Shown piece after piece: positions 42,479 through 56,592 of a DNA stretch of 64,000 nucleotides. The notes beneath the pieces were generated by a model. The model saw nothing but the letters and a program-made list of their open reading frames with translations, was not told where the DNA came from and did no database searches. Both the position numbers and the translations under genes were made by a program. Numbering within the stretch: the stretch's first letter is position 1; each line of letters opens with the position of its first letter. The DNA comes from Promineifilum sp. (GTDB taxonomy: Bacteria > Chloroflexota > Anaerolineae > Promineifilales > Promineifilaceae), in assembly GCA_020634335.1 (NCBI GenBank), contig JACKBY010000001.1:124001-188000 (forward strand), written 5' to 3'.

Positions 42479-43672
42479 CTAGGCCGGCGTCGCCCCCAGC
42501 AAGATCCGCTCCTGATCGTACAGCCGCATGGCAACGGCGAGCGCCACGATGCCAATGCCGAGCGTGATGCCGCTGGCGAGCAACACCTGAATCCAGTCGA
42601 GCGGCAGCCCGCGGGCCACGTCGTTGATGAAGTAGAGCTGACCCACGGTGGGGATGAGCTTCATCCATGGCTGCGGGCGGATGGGCAGCACCGACAGGAA
42701 CAGCGACGGCATGAAGCCGGCGATGGCGATGAATGAAGCGTAGGTGGAGGCTTCCTTGACCGACCGCGCAAAGGAGCCGACCAGCATGTGCAGGGCCACG
42801 GCCATGAAGACGACGGGGATCACCAGCGCCACGGCCGTCAGGATCACGTCCCAGCCGACGCTGAGGCGGATGTTGGTGAAGGCTTGCACTTGCGGCACGC
42901 CGAGTAGCACCAGAAAGAAGGCCGTCGCCAGAAAGGTTGCCATCAGGGTAAAGGCGAACACCGCCAGAAATTTGCCGATGAGGAATTCGCGGCGCGGGAC
43001 CGGATTGAGCAGCAGGGGTTCCAGCGATTTGCGCTCTCGCTCTCCGGCCGTCGTGTCCACAGCCAGATAGAAGCCGCCATAGAACGCGGCCGTCATCATC
43101 ACCACCGGCAGCAGATTGAGCACCACGCCCGCCCCGCTGTCCGTCTCGCGAGCGGCGACATTGACCCGTTCGACCGGCACAGCGACGCTTATGGCCGGAC
43201 TGATGCCGCGGGCCAGCAGGCGCAAGTTGCCTATCTGGCTACTGTACTGGTTGATGAGTGACTGCACGCGCGAAGAAGGGACGCTGCTACTTTGGCTTGA
43301 GTCGTCGATGAGCAACTGCACCTGGGCCGGACGACCGTCGCGAAACTGTTCACCGAAATCGTCGGGGATGACCAACACCACGTCCAGATCGCCCCGGCGC
43401 ACGGCCGCCTCGGCGTCTTCCGGCGCGTCCACGATGTCGATGTTGTTCTGGTCGAGAAACTGGATGAGGTTGGGCGCGTTGGTTGCCCCCACCACGGGCA
43501 GCGCCAAGGCCCGCTCCGCCTGTTCGGAGAACGTGCGGTTCAAAAAGCCGAACAGTACGACGTAGAGCAGCGGATTCAGCAGCACGGCGAAAAGCGCGTT
43601 GCCGACCGAGCGGCGGTCGCGCATGTTGTCGACGATCTCTTTCTGGATGATGATCCACATTCGTCTAAGCAT
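42479..43672 (-). CDS. ABC-2 type transporter permease (NatB-like)
   Basis: 397 residues. One N-terminal helix, an external domain of about 150 residues (residues 40-190), then five or six helices. KEIVDNMRDRRS at the N-terminus and ERERKSLEPLLLNPVPRREFLIGK before the membrane domain are typical of NatB/ABC-2 exporters. It forms an exporter with the ATPase gene just upstream, sharing a TAATG overlap. NatAB of Bacillus extrudes Na+; the substrate here is not readable. Confidence 0.88.
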   Translation of the reverse strand: MLRRMWIIIQKEIVDNMRDRRSVGNALFAVLLNPLLYVVLFGFLNRTFSEQAERALALPVVGATNAPNLIQFLDQNNIDIVDAPEDAEAAVRRGDLDVVLVIPDDFGEQFRDGRPAQVQLLIDDSSQSSSVPSSRVQSLINQYSSQIGNLRLLARGISPAISVAVPVERVNVAARETDSGAGVVLNLLPVVMMTAAFYGGFYLAVDTTAGERERKSLEPLLLNPVPRREFLIGKFLAVFAFTLMATFLATAFFLVLLGVPQVQAFTNIRLSVGWDVILTAVALVIPVVFMAVALHMLVGSFARSVKEASTYASFIAIAGFMPSLFLSVLPIRPQPWMKLIPTVGQLYFINDVARGLPLDWIQVLLASGITLGIGIVALAVAMRLYDQERILLGATPA

Positions 43673-44403
43673 TAGATCAGTCCCTCCTTGGTGCCGATAA
43701 TGTCGACAAAGGCGTCCTCGAGATTCTCGTGGCCGGTGCGTTGGCGCAGCTCAGCAGGTGAGCCTTGGGCGGCGACGTGGCCGCCGGCGATGATGACGAT
43801 GTTTTCGCACAACATCGCTACCTCCTGCATTACGTGGCTGGAAAAGAGAATGCAGCGGCCCTCGTCGCGCAGTTGGCGGATGACGCCGCGCATGGCACGG
43901 GTGCTCATTACGTCCAGCCCGGCCGTGGGTTCGTCGAGCATCACGTTTTGCGGCTGGTGGACGAGGGCCCGGGCGATAGCGACCTTGACCTGCTCGCCGG
44001 TTGAAAAGCCTTCCGTGCGCCGGTTGGCAATTTCAGCCATGTCGAGCAACTCAATCAACTCGTCAATGCGCCGCTCCAACTCCTTGCCGTTTAGTCCATG
44101 GAGCCGGCCGAAGTAGCGGACATTTTCGCGCGCCGTCAGGCGCAGGTAGAGGCCGTGGGAATCGGTCAGGACGCCGAGCCGCTGCTGAGCGTCCAGCCGT
44201 TGGGTGCGGGTGTCGTAGCCGTCGATGGTCGCCGTGCCGCTGTCGGGTTCCAGCGCCCCGGCAATGAGGCGCATCGTGGTGCTTTTGCCCGCGCCGTTGG
44301 GGCCCAGCAGGCCGGTGATCAGGCCGTCGGGCGCGGTGAACGAAATGTCTTGCACGGCCCTCACCGGCCCGAATGATTTGTGAAGATTGGTGACGCGAAT
44401 CAT
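43672..44403 (-). CDS. ABC exporter ATPase (NatA-like)
   Basis: 243 residues from the ATG at 44403, which has AGGAAAG upstream. Walker A GPNGAGKST, Q-loop TDSHGLYLRLTARENVRYFG, signature FSTGEQVKVAIARAL (the degenerate form seen in NatA-type ATPases), Walker B NVMLDEPTAGLDVM and H-loop SSHVMQEV. It energises the NatB-like permease encoded immediately downstream. The palindromes at 44425-44456 lie just upstream of the gene. Confidence 0.93.
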   Translation of the reverse strand: MIRVTNLHKSFGPVRAVQDISFTAPDGLITGLLGPNGAGKSTTMRLIAGALEPDSGTATIDGYDTRTQRLDAQQRLGVLTDSHGLYLRLTARENVRYFGRLHGLNGKELERRIDELIELLDMAEIANRRTEGFSTGEQVKVAIARALVHQPQNVMLDEPTAGLDVMSTRAMRGVIRQLRDEGRCILFSSHVMQEVAMLCENIVIIAGGHVAAQGSPAELRQRTGHENLEDAFVDIIGTKEGLI

Positions 44404-44424
44404 AGCTTTCCTGTGTGACACTCG

Positions 44425-44456
44425 AAGACCTGTCAGGTCGACCCGACCTGTCAGGT
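44425..44456. repeat. Duplicated GACCTGTCAGGTC palindrome
   Basis: GACCTG-T-CAGGTC occurs at 44427-44439 and, with one change at the end, at 44445-44456. The same core is at 39204-39218. It lies between the S33 peptidase gene (stop 44466) and the NatA-like gene. Confidence 0.75.
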
Positions 44457-44465
44457 GTATTACAT

Positions 44466-45935
44466 CTAAGGTTGCGGCCCCGCGAAATCGACGAAAAAGG
44501 GCGGCGGTTCCAGTTCTTCCAGGCAGTCGGTGTCGAGCGTGTCCGCGTTTCCCTCGCGAATGAATTGAGCCACGACGCGCGGCATACAGCCCACTGCCAG
44601 TACCCCGTGACCATAGCCGGGGACAACCAGGTGGCGACTGTTGGGCAGCGTGGCCGCCACTGTTTCGGCGTAGGCCGGCGGCGTCACTGGGTCGGCCCCG
44701 CCGGAAAGCAATAGCGCGGGTATGTCGCTCTGCAGCGGTTGGCGCAGGTCGGCGGCGACGTCGGCCCGCGGCCAGGTGGCGCAGATGGCCTGGAAATTCG
44801 CGGCAAACGATCCAAAGCTGGTATCGGCCGGAACGTCACGCGCCTCGTCCGATCCGATCAGCGGCTCATCCTCCGAACAGGTCAGGGCGTAGAGCAAGCC
44901 GGGATAGACGCCGGCGCTCTCTCCCACGGCCAGCGCCTGTATGACCAGTGGCGCGAAGTCGCCCGTCTCATGGGCGTGGTGGATGAGCAGGGGCAGCAGC
45001 GATTGCAGCTCCGCGCTATAGAGGATGTTGAATACATACTGCGACAGCCGGTCGCGGGTCAGGCGGAATTCCAGCGGCTCGTTGGTCAGGGGATGCGCGA
45101 CGGAAATGGGCTGCGGCTCTTCCAGCTGCGACAGCAAGTCCTGGTACTCGGTCCGTAGATCGGGGAAAGCAGCATGGCATGCTTCATCGCCGGCGCAGCG
45201 CTCGAAGAGTAAATCGAGTGCGCGCTGCCCGTCGCGCGGCATGTCGCGGAAGAGCACCAGGTCCGGCCCGGCCACGGCGTCGAGCACGGCCGAGCGGATA
45301 ACATCCGGGAAGCGCCTCATGTAGGCCAACGCCGCCCGGCTGCCGTAGGACGCACCGTAGAGGTTGATCGCGTCATAATCCAGGGCCACGCGCACCTCCT
45401 CCAGATCTTCGATGAAGCGGTCGGTTGTGTATTGGGTCAGATCGGCCTGGGCTGTCAGGCTCTCCCGGCATGCGTCGAGCAGTCCCACGGCCGCCTCGTC
45501 GGGCAAATCGTCCGGCAGAGAGTCATCGGTCAGGTTGTCGCAGACGAAACCGTTGGAATCGCCCGTGCCGCGTTGGTCGACCAGCACGATGTCGCGGGTG
45601 CGATTGACTTCCTCGAACAGGAACGCGGCGTTGGGGTAGACTTCGACTGCCGCCTGACCCGGCCCGCCGGCCAACAGGAAGAGCGGGTCCGGCTCGACAA
45701 CGTTGCTGCTGCCCGTGGCCGCCAAGACAGCGACGTTGAGATCGATCGTCCGGCCCGTTTGGGTATCGCGGTTTTCAAAAACCGTCACCGTGCCGCACTG
45801 GGCCGCGACGCCGCTCGCCAGCCGGCACGCTTCGAGTGGAATAGTGGGTTGGCGGCCGGCCGCCTCGTTGTTCGCCGCACAGCCGACCAATACCGATCCT
45901 ATTAAAAGGCTAAACAAGAGGGTAAGATATTTCAT
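44466..45935 (-). CDS. S33-type alpha/beta-hydrolase peptidase lipoprotein
   Basis: 489 residues. Lipobox LVGC, then an alpha/beta-hydrolase of the tripeptidyl-aminopeptidase (TAP/SlpD-like) type: FLLAGGPGQAA (HGGPG-like oxyanion loop), VLVDQRGTGDSN, LYGASYGSRAALAYMRRFP with nucleophile Ser, SGGADPVTPP with Asp, and VPGYGHGV with His. A complete triad. It probably removes short peptides from substrates outside the membrane. An extended -10 promoter lies at 45989-45997. Confidence 0.9.
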   Translation of the reverse strand: MKYLTLLFSLLIGSVLVGCAANNEAAGRQPTIPLEACRLASGVAAQCGTVTVFENRDTQTGRTIDLNVAVLAATGSSNVVEPDPLFLLAGGPGQAAVEVYPNAAFLFEEVNRTRDIVLVDQRGTGDSNGFVCDNLTDDSLPDDLPDEAAVGLLDACRESLTAQADLTQYTTDRFIEDLEEVRVALDYDAINLYGASYGSRAALAYMRRFPDVIRSAVLDAVAGPDLVLFRDMPRDGQRALDLLFERCAGDEACHAAFPDLRTEYQDLLSQLEEPQPISVAHPLTNEPLEFRLTRDRLSQYVFNILYSAELQSLLPLLIHHAHETGDFAPLVIQALAVGESAGVYPGLLYALTCSEDEPLIGSDEARDVPADTSFGSFAANFQAICATWPRADVAADLRQPLQSDIPALLLSGGADPVTPPAYAETVAATLPNSRHLVVPGYGHGVLAVGCMPRVVAQFIREGNADTLDTDCLEELEPPPFFVDFAGPQP

Positions 45936-45988
45936 GATGCACGATTTAGGTCAGGTGGATAAAAAAGCAAATGCCCTCGACAGGATGA

Positions 45989-45997
45989 ATTATACCA
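45989..45997 (-). promoter_or_regulatory. Extended -10 promoter of the S33 peptidase gene
   Basis: TGG-TATAAT on the minus strand, 46-47 bases of leader before the ATG. No convincing -35 is present, as usual for extended -10 promoters. Confidence 0.55.
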
Positions 45998-46204
45998 GAT
46001 GGCCGCGAATACAACTTGGTACTTTTTACTCTTCACATGGCTGTAATTATGAGAATGATCCTAATGGTTCATAAGTAACCCTTTGCAGCTTCCCGATGAT
46101 ACTCTACATTCCGTGCCGCGCCGTAGCGGCCCAAAGAAGTACCGGCGGCCGTAAATCCCCGGGTCGGCAGAAGTACCCGCCGACTTGTAAGGGCGGAGTC
46201 TGGG

Positions 46205-47827
46205 ATGGGCGATAAACAATTGATTGATAAGAAACGACGACTATCGATGATGACGAGGCGCCTGGCTGTATTGCTGCCGGCGGCCCTCTTTCTGCTCGTG
46301 CTGCTGTTTGGGCAGCCTTTTGACGCGCTGAGCGATAACACGCTGTTCGTGGCCGCGGCCGACGCGCCGGTCGCAGCGGCAAAAAGCCCCGGCGCGCCGC
46401 TTCGCGTTCGCCCGGTGCGGATCAACTGGGAGGCGCTCGACCCACAGAGCGCCGAGATACGTCTCAATTTGTTCGACAACGTCGATCTGACGGCCGAGCT
46501 GGCTCGTGTGGATCACTCGGTAACCGGCGGCTTCGTGTGGGTGGGGCGAATCAGCGGCGAGCCGGATAGCGTGGTGACGCTATCGGCGCAGAACGGCGTG
46601 TTGTCCGGCAGCGTGCAGCGCTTCGGCTACCCGTGGACGATCATTCGATATGTTGGCGGCCCCACGTCCGACCTCTACACCATTCGCGAACTTGACCCGC
46701 GCGCACCCGAGCCGACGGGCGTGGATCACATTGTCCCCGATTTGTCGGCCGCCGATCTGGCCGCCCTCTCTCCGCAAGGGGCCACGTGTCAGGAAGACGG
46801 CACGGAGATCAGCGTGATGGTCGCCTATACGACCCAGGCCCGGGACGCCGAAGGGGGTCAGGATGCCATTGAAGCCTTAATCAACCGGCGCATGAGCGAG
46901 ATGAATACAGCTAATCAGTCCAGTCTCGTCAACTTCAAGTGGTCTCTGGTTCGGACCGCGCAGGTCGATTACGTGGAGTCGGGCAATATTGCGGTCGATT
47001 TGCAAAACCTCTACCTTCCGGGCGACGGGATTATGGACGGAATCCAGCCGGCGCGCGACGCGGCTAAGGCCGATCTGGTGGCCTTGCTCATCTCCCAGGG
47101 CAGCAACAATACTTGCGGCATGGCCTATGAGATGCGTTCAATGGGCGCATACTTTCAGAGCTATGCATTTGGGGTCACAGCCCTTGATTATGCCGATCCG
47201 TTTTCGTGCAGCGAATTGACTCTGGCCCATGAGCTGGGCCACAATCTTGGCAATGCCCATGATCGCCTGAATAACAACAGCGCGACGCTCTTTCCCTACT
47301 CCTACGGCTTCCAATCCCCCAATGAAACGTTTCGCACCATCATGGCCTACAATTGCCCAAATGGTTGCCCGCGCATCAATCAGTGGGCGAATCCCAAGGT
47401 GAGCTACGCGGATGAACCGACAGGAGTGGATTACGACGTCAACCCCGCTGCCGCCTCTGACGTGGCCCGGTCGATGAACGAAACCCGGCAACTGGTCTCC
47501 AATTTTCGTGCCGATTGTGTGGAGCCAACCCCGACAGCCACACTGACGCCTACGGACGTGCCCATTCCCACCGAGACACCCACGCCGTCGCTCACGCCGA
47601 CGAACACAGCCATTCCTACCGAAACCGATACGCCTACTGTGGCTTTCACGCCGACGAATACCTCGATCCCGACGGTGACGCCAACCGGCACCCAACCGAC
47701 GCCAACCAAGACCCCGCACGCCACGGCCACTACCCGGCCGACGCGCACCCGCCAACCCACCCCGACTTCGGAGCCGACGACGCCGACGGCCCACGTATCC
47801 TACCTGCCGGCCGTTATCGGGAAATAG
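46205..47827 (+). CDS. Secreted metzincin metalloprotease (M12-type)
   Basis: 540 residues. A signal sequence lies at about residues 16-42; the ATG at 46205 has GGCGGAG upstream, while internal ATG codons at residues 15-16 are alternatives. Propeptide-like N-terminal domain, then a catalytic domain with HELGHNLGNAHD (His342, Glu343, His346, His352), the extended metzincin zinc motif, and IMAYN as Met-turn. The tail is a Thr/Pro repeat linker of about 80 residues ending VSYLPAVIGK, a C-terminal motif frequent on Chloroflexota secreted proteins, perhaps a sorting signal. It overlaps the convergent DUF123 gene by 14 bases. Confidence 0.9.
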   Translation: MGDKQLIDKKRRLSMMTRRLAVLLPAALFLLVLLFGQPFDALSDNTLFVAAADAPVAAAKSPGAPLRVRPVRINWEALDPQSAEIRLNLFDNVDLTAELARVDHSVTGGFVWVGRISGEPDSVVTLSAQNGVLSGSVQRFGYPWTIIRYVGGPTSDLYTIRELDPRAPEPTGVDHIVPDLSAADLAALSPQGATCQEDGTEISVMVAYTTQARDAEGGQDAIEALINRRMSEMNTANQSSLVNFKWSLVRTAQVDYVESGNIAVDLQNLYLPGDGIMDGIQPARDAAKADLVALLISQGSNNTCGMAYEMRSMGAYFQSYAFGVTALDYADPFSCSELTLAHELGHNLGNAHDRLNNNSATLFPYSYGFQSPNETFRTIMAYNCPNGCPRINQWANPKVSYADEPTGVDYDVNPAAASDVARSMNETRQLVSNFRADCVEPTPTATLTPTDVPIPTETPTPSLTPTNTAIPTETDTPTVAFTPTNTSIPTVTPTGTQPTPTKTPHATATTRPTRTRQPTPTSEPTTPTAHVSYLPAVIGK

Positions 47828-48377
47828 GCAGAACCGCGGCGACGTCCGGCCAGCCAATGAGATCTGTCCGGACCCGAAATACGTGTGTCTCTCCGGCCGC
47901 ATCACTGGCTCCCAGACCGGGGACGAGGGGGGCAAAGCCGGGGTGAGCGTCCAGCGACCGCGCCAGCTCGTTTTCCATCCGCACCCGGCTGCGAAGCACC
48001 AGGACTCGGGCGATCTCAACCGCTGGGTCATCAAGCAGGTAATCAATATGCCAGTGCAGCCGCTTGGCGGACGGCAGGCGGTAGTCTGGCCCGCCCAGCC
48101 CGGCCGCGGCCAACGCCTCCGGCATCGGGACACGCAAGGCATGGGGCGGCTGGTGGCTGGTGCGCGTGGCGTGGCGCAGCAAACGCCCGGCCAGCGACGA
48201 GGAACCGTGCCGGCCCATCGCCGATCCCACATAGGCATAAAACCCGGCGGGCACGGCGACCGGGCTGCCGTTCCGGAAACGGCCGAACGTCACCATGATG
48301 TCTTTGGCCACGGCTATCCACAAAATGTATGCGCCGGTTTCGCTGTCGTCACCCCAAAAACTGATATGATTAGGCAT
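47814..48377 (-). CDS. DUF123 / GIY-YIG-like protein
   Basis: 187 residues. GAYILWIAVAK, PAGFYAYVGSAMGRHGSSSLAGRL, LLRHATR and KRLHWHIDYLLDD match DUF123, a GIY-YIG-related family with unknown role, at times fused to endonuclease III. The GYVGSA-like block and HWHIDYLL are the diagnostic parts. Its 3' end overlaps the metalloprotease gene by 14 bases on the other strand. The start is next to the pullulanase start region (71 bases, divergent). Confidence 0.88.
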   Translation of the reverse strand: MPNHISFWGDDSETGAYILWIAVAKDIMVTFGRFRNGSPVAVPAGFYAYVGSAMGRHGSSSLAGRLLRHATRTSHQPPHALRVPMPEALAAAGLGGPDYRLPSAKRLHWHIDYLLDDPAVEIARVLVLRSRVRMENELARSLDAHPGFAPLVPGLGASDAAGETHVFRVRTDLIGWPDVAAVLPISR

Positions 48378-48448
48378 CCAACCCTGATCCCTGTCCGCTG
48401 GAAAGAGGCGGCCCGCCCGCTGCTACTGCGATTATCAAAGGAGTTGTC

Positions 48449-52780
<4,332 letters not shown>

Positions 52781-52800
52781 GAGATAAAAACGAATAGGAC

Positions 52801-52842
52801 ACGGGTGAAACGGACAGGCTACTGGTGATCCGTTTCACCCGT
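52801..52842. terminator. Hairpin between convergent pullulanase and cyclase genes
   Basis: A perfect 14-bp inverted repeat (ACGGGTGAAACGGA, 52801-52814, with 52829-52842) with a 14-base loop. It covers the last codons of the cyclase gene, so it may serve as a bidirectional terminator although no strong U-tract is present. Confidence 0.5.
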
Positions 52843-55800
52843 CAAAATCATGGCTGCGCCCTCCAGATAGGCGCTGCTTAATTGCTCATCTTCAAACAGA
52901 TTGGCAATCGCCTGCGTCGTGCCTGTGGCCTCGCTTGCCGCGCGACCCGCCTCGGTCGATCGTCCCAATGCGGCTAATGACCTGGCCGAAGCGGCCTGAA
53001 TTTGTTGAAGAACCGGCCGCAACCTCATCGCGCGCGCGGACTGTTCAGCTTGTTCGTACTCGATCAGGGCCCCTTCGTGCCGATCCTCGGTCGCCAGAAT
53101 GCGGCCCAGGGTCAGGTGGACCAACGGCTCCCAATTTTTCATGCCATGCTCCCGCACAAACGCGCAAGCTTCCTCGGCAAGCAGCCGCGCGCCGGCCACG
53201 TCACCGCGCTTTAGACGGATCAGCGCCGCCCCGGCCAGATAGCGCGGGCGCTCGACCCGCATCATTATCGTCGGATAAGTCAATCCCTTCTCAAACATCT
53301 GGTCGGCCAGTTCCACGTCGCCGAGTGTCATGGCGCACCATCCCAGATCGGCCCAGGCGTTGCCGCCGCCCATGGCCCCGGCCGGCAATTCCAGCAGATG
53401 CAGAGCATATCGGTGAAACTCGGCGATTTTATCGGTGAAGCGGGGACTGATTTCCAGATATGTTGAACCCAGCGTGCCCAGGGGATGGACCATTAAAAAG
53501 GGCAGGAACGATTCGAGGGGCATGGCCGCGTCCAGAGAGCGTTGGGCGGCAGCCAGCGTGGCCTCATATTCGCCCCGCGCGCGGTAGATTTCGGCCGCCC
53601 TCCATTCGCCCGTGGCTATGCAGAAGACGGCGTCTATACGCCGGGCGATACGGATGCCTTCCTGCGCTGTCTCCAGTGCCAAATCCAGATTGCCGTTGCG
53701 AACGTGAATCGGCGGCAAGGCGATGGTCATGATCTCGGCCTCGTGAGGACGGTCACCCATTTGGCGCGCCAGCGTTAGTGTCTCTTGCGCTTTTTCCCAT
53801 GCTTCGTCAAAGCGACCCAGCCATAGCAGGCTGGTGGTCGTGTGCCCCAGGGCCAGAACCAGATTGTGGTCGTTTCCGGTCTCCAGGCTGCTGCCGACGA
53901 CGCCATCCATGTAACGGATCACGCTATCGAAGTCGGCTTCCAGGGTGCACATCTGACAGCGCACGATGCTCATTTCGGCAAATCCGTCGATATCCTTTTC
54001 GCTCTCGGCCAACCGCTCGGCGCGGTCGAGATAGATGCCCGCCTCGTCGAACCGCCCCATCATCAGGGCCAGGATCGAGCTGATCTTGTTTAGGGCCGAG
54101 ACCATCATGGGCTTGTCATCGCGCGTTTCGGCCGCGGCCAGCATCTTCTCAAACGTGGACAGAGCCTGGGCGGGATCACTCATCATGTAGAGACCGCCCA
54201 GTCCCTCGTAGGCTGCACGGATGGTGCGGGTCTCGCCCAGCAATTCAAGGCCCAGCGCCTGATTGTAATAGCCGCTTGCCTCCGGTGCGGCAAAAGTGCG
54301 GGCCGCCTGGTGCCCGGCTTCGACGAGATACGGGATGGCTTGCGCCGGTTGCCGCGCCTCCAGAAAATGACGGGCGATCTCGGCCGCCCGTTCCGGTTCC
54401 CGATTCCTGATTATGTCGGCGGCGAGATGATGCAACTGACGCCGGCGACTCAGCAAAAGTGATTCATAAGCAGCCTCCTGCGTCAGGCCATGCTTGAACG
54501 TATAATGGCCTGCGGCGAGGGGCAAGATCAACTCGCGCTGCCGGAGAGTCGTCAAGTGGTCTTCCAGCCGGAGCGAACCGTCCAGTAAATCGGCCAGCGT
54601 GTCGAAATCGAAATCGCGGCCCAGGACAGATGCCGCCTGAAGTACCTGCTTGTCGACGTCGCCGAGCCGGTCGAGCCGGGCGGTGATCACGCCGGTGAGC
54701 GTATCGGGAATTTGAACTTCAATGATGTCGGCCGTCGCCCGCCAGTGTCCGTTTTGCTGCTCGACCAAGCCCGCGTCCAGCAAGGAACGAATGATCTCTT
54801 CCAGAAAGAACGGATTGCCCTCAGCCTTTTCCAGAATGAGGCCGCGAATGGACTCCGGCAGGTCTTCGATAGCCAGCAAATTGCCTACCAGCGCCCGGCC
54901 CTGGGCTTGATCGAGCGGCCTGAGGACGATAGTCGTGTACCATTGGGGATAGGATTGCCCAGTCGTTTCATGAAAGTGCCACGACGGGTCTTCGCGGCGC
55001 GGCCGAAATGCCAGCAAGATCATCAGCGGCATCCGTTCCACTGTGGGGAGAAGCGCCCTTAGGAGGTCGAGCGAAGTCGGGTCGATCCAGTGGACATCGT
55101 CCAGATAGAGAACCGTCGGCTGTTCGGCGGCCAGCGCCTCGATCCACGCGACGATGGCCTCAAAAACACGCCCACGCAGGACAGGTGGTTCGAGGAATTG
55201 AACGAGCTCCGCGTCTTTGTCGATGATGGGCAGGCCTAACGGCTGGGCCAGGAAAGGAACCAGTTCGTCGCCGCGGCCGGGCAAATACCGCTCCACCTGC
55301 TCCCGGAGATGAATATACTGGGCCGGGTCTTTCGCCCCGGCCGGCAGGCCGGCGCTGGCCGCCAGCAGATTCACGAAGGGCGCGTAAGGCGTGGTCGTTT
55401 GATAGGACTGTGATTTCCCTTCGAGCCAGCGAATGGGAGCGCTGTTCATCGTCTGGCGAACTTCGGCAATGAGCCGCGATTTTCCTAGTCCGGCCTCGCC
55501 CATGACGCCGACGATGCCACCTTGGCCGGCACGCAGAGAGTCAAAGGCCGCAGCCAATTGGGTCATCTCCGAATCGCGGCCTACCAGAGGCGAGGCCATG
55601 CCGGCAATGCCTCGCAGAGACCCAGGGGTTGTCTTTTGACCCAGCACGCGATAGGCGCGCACAGGTTCGGCGATCCCCTTGACTTCCAGACCATCTATCA
55701 CGTCAAATTCAAATAAGGGAGCCACCAATCGATAAGTCGGTTCGGCGATCTGAACCGTGCCGGGTGGGGTGGTTTGTTCCATGCGAGCAGCCAGATTGAT

Positions 55801-56463
55801 GGCATCGCCCAGGGCGGAATACTCCATTCGCAGATCGGAACCGACCGCCCCGACGACAACCAGCCCGGTATTAACGCCGACACGCACGGCAATGTCGACG
55901 CCCCACTGACGCTTCATTTGCTCGCTGTAGGGGCCAATGTGCTGGATGATCTGGAGTCCGGCCAAAACGGCGCGTTGCGGGTCGTCCTCGTGAGCGATGG
56001 GCGCACCAAAAAAAGCCAATAACCCGTCACCCATGAGACGGGCAACTGTGCCTTCATACTGGTAGATCGGCCCAATCATTTGCTCGAACGCCCCATTCAT
56101 GATCTCGGCCCATTCTTCAGGATCGAAGCGCGCTGCGGCGGCGGTGGAGCCACTGACGTCGCAAAAGAGCATCGTGACGACGCGGCGCTCGCCGACCATT
56201 TGGCCGGCCGTGCGCGCCGACTCCAATTTGTGCAGCAATCCACGGGGAATGAAACGTTCCAGAGCGCCTGAGCCGGCCGGGGCGTGTTGGCGGGTCGGTT
56301 TTGTTGCTGCCTCGTTCAATTTATGGCCGCAATTATTGCAGAAATTCGCGCCGGCCGGCTGTTCCGCGCCGCATTGGGGGCAAGCTTGCAGGAGCGCTGT
56401 CCCACAATTTGAGCAAAATTTCGCGTTATCCGAGTTTTCGGCCTGGCATGAGGGGCAATTCAT
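52819..56463 (-). CDS. Zinc-ribbon/adenylate cyclase/AAA-type ATPase/TPR signalling protein
   Basis: 1214 residues from the ATG at 56463 (AAGGAG eight bases upstream). Order: double zinc ribbon (CPSC...CSNCG, CPQCG...CNNCG, residues 1-55); class III nucleotide cyclase (TMLFCDVSGST, LMGDGLLAFFG, RVGVNTGLVVVG, YSALGDAINLAARM, about 95-280); an NTPase module with GEAGLGKSRL (Walker A) and VLYLDDVHWID (Walker B, about 300-560); and a long alpha-helical TPR-like region to the C-terminus. The family is common in Chloroflexota and actinobacteria. It may produce cAMP in response to a signal sensed by the ATPase/TPR part; neither the signal nor the output is known. Confidence 0.9.
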   Translation of the reverse strand: MNCPSCQAENSDNAKFCSNCGTALLQACPQCGAEQPAGANFCNNCGHKLNEAATKPTRQHAPAGSGALERFIPRGLLHKLESARTAGQMVGERRVVTMLFCDVSGSTAAAARFDPEEWAEIMNGAFEQMIGPIYQYEGTVARLMGDGLLAFFGAPIAHEDDPQRAVLAGLQIIQHIGPYSEQMKRQWGVDIAVRVGVNTGLVVVGAVGSDLRMEYSALGDAINLAARMEQTTPPGTVQIAEPTYRLVAPLFEFDVIDGLEVKGIAEPVRAYRVLGQKTTPGSLRGIAGMASPLVGRDSEMTQLAAAFDSLRAGQGGIVGVMGEAGLGKSRLIAEVRQTMNSAPIRWLEGKSQSYQTTTPYAPFVNLLAASAGLPAGAKDPAQYIHLREQVERYLPGRGDELVPFLAQPLGLPIIDKDAELVQFLEPPVLRGRVFEAIVAWIEALAAEQPTVLYLDDVHWIDPTSLDLLRALLPTVERMPLMILLAFRPRREDPSWHFHETTGQSYPQWYTTIVLRPLDQAQGRALVGNLLAIEDLPESIRGLILEKAEGNPFFLEEIIRSLLDAGLVEQQNGHWRATADIIEVQIPDTLTGVITARLDRLGDVDKQVLQAASVLGRDFDFDTLADLLDGSLRLEDHLTTLRQRELILPLAAGHYTFKHGLTQEAAYESLLLSRRRQLHHLAADIIRNREPERAAEIARHFLEARQPAQAIPYLVEAGHQAARTFAAPEASGYYNQALGLELLGETRTIRAAYEGLGGLYMMSDPAQALSTFEKMLAAAETRDDKPMMVSALNKISSILALMMGRFDEAGIYLDRAERLAESEKDIDGFAEMSIVRCQMCTLEADFDSVIRYMDGVVGSSLETGNDHNLVLALGHTTTSLLWLGRFDEAWEKAQETLTLARQMGDRPHEAEIMTIALPPIHVRNGNLDLALETAQEGIRIARRIDAVFCIATGEWRAAEIYRARGEYEATLAAAQRSLDAAMPLESFLPFLMVHPLGTLGSTYLEISPRFTDKIAEFHRYALHLLELPAGAMGGGNAWADLGWCAMTLGDVELADQMFEKGLTYPTIMMRVERPRYLAGAALIRLKRGDVAGARLLAEEACAFVREHGMKNWEPLVHLTLGRILATEDRHEGALIEYEQAEQSARAMRLRPVLQQIQAASARSLAALGRSTEAGRAASEATGTTQAIANLFEDEQLSSAYLEGAAMILTGETDHQ

Positions 56464-56592
56464 CGACCAACTCCTTCCAATGATTGGCACGAAATCAGTA
56501 TAACCGATTCTACCCAATTACCTTGCCCGAAGGGAATACCCCCGAACATTTACATTTACAGACCCAAGGCGGCGTACATACGGCTCAGTCTC

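Noticed and set aside
47515..47800. Tandem repeat element
   Set aside because: The ACGCC/GACGCC periodicity reflects a Thr/Pro linker in the metalloprotease and not a separate DNA element.
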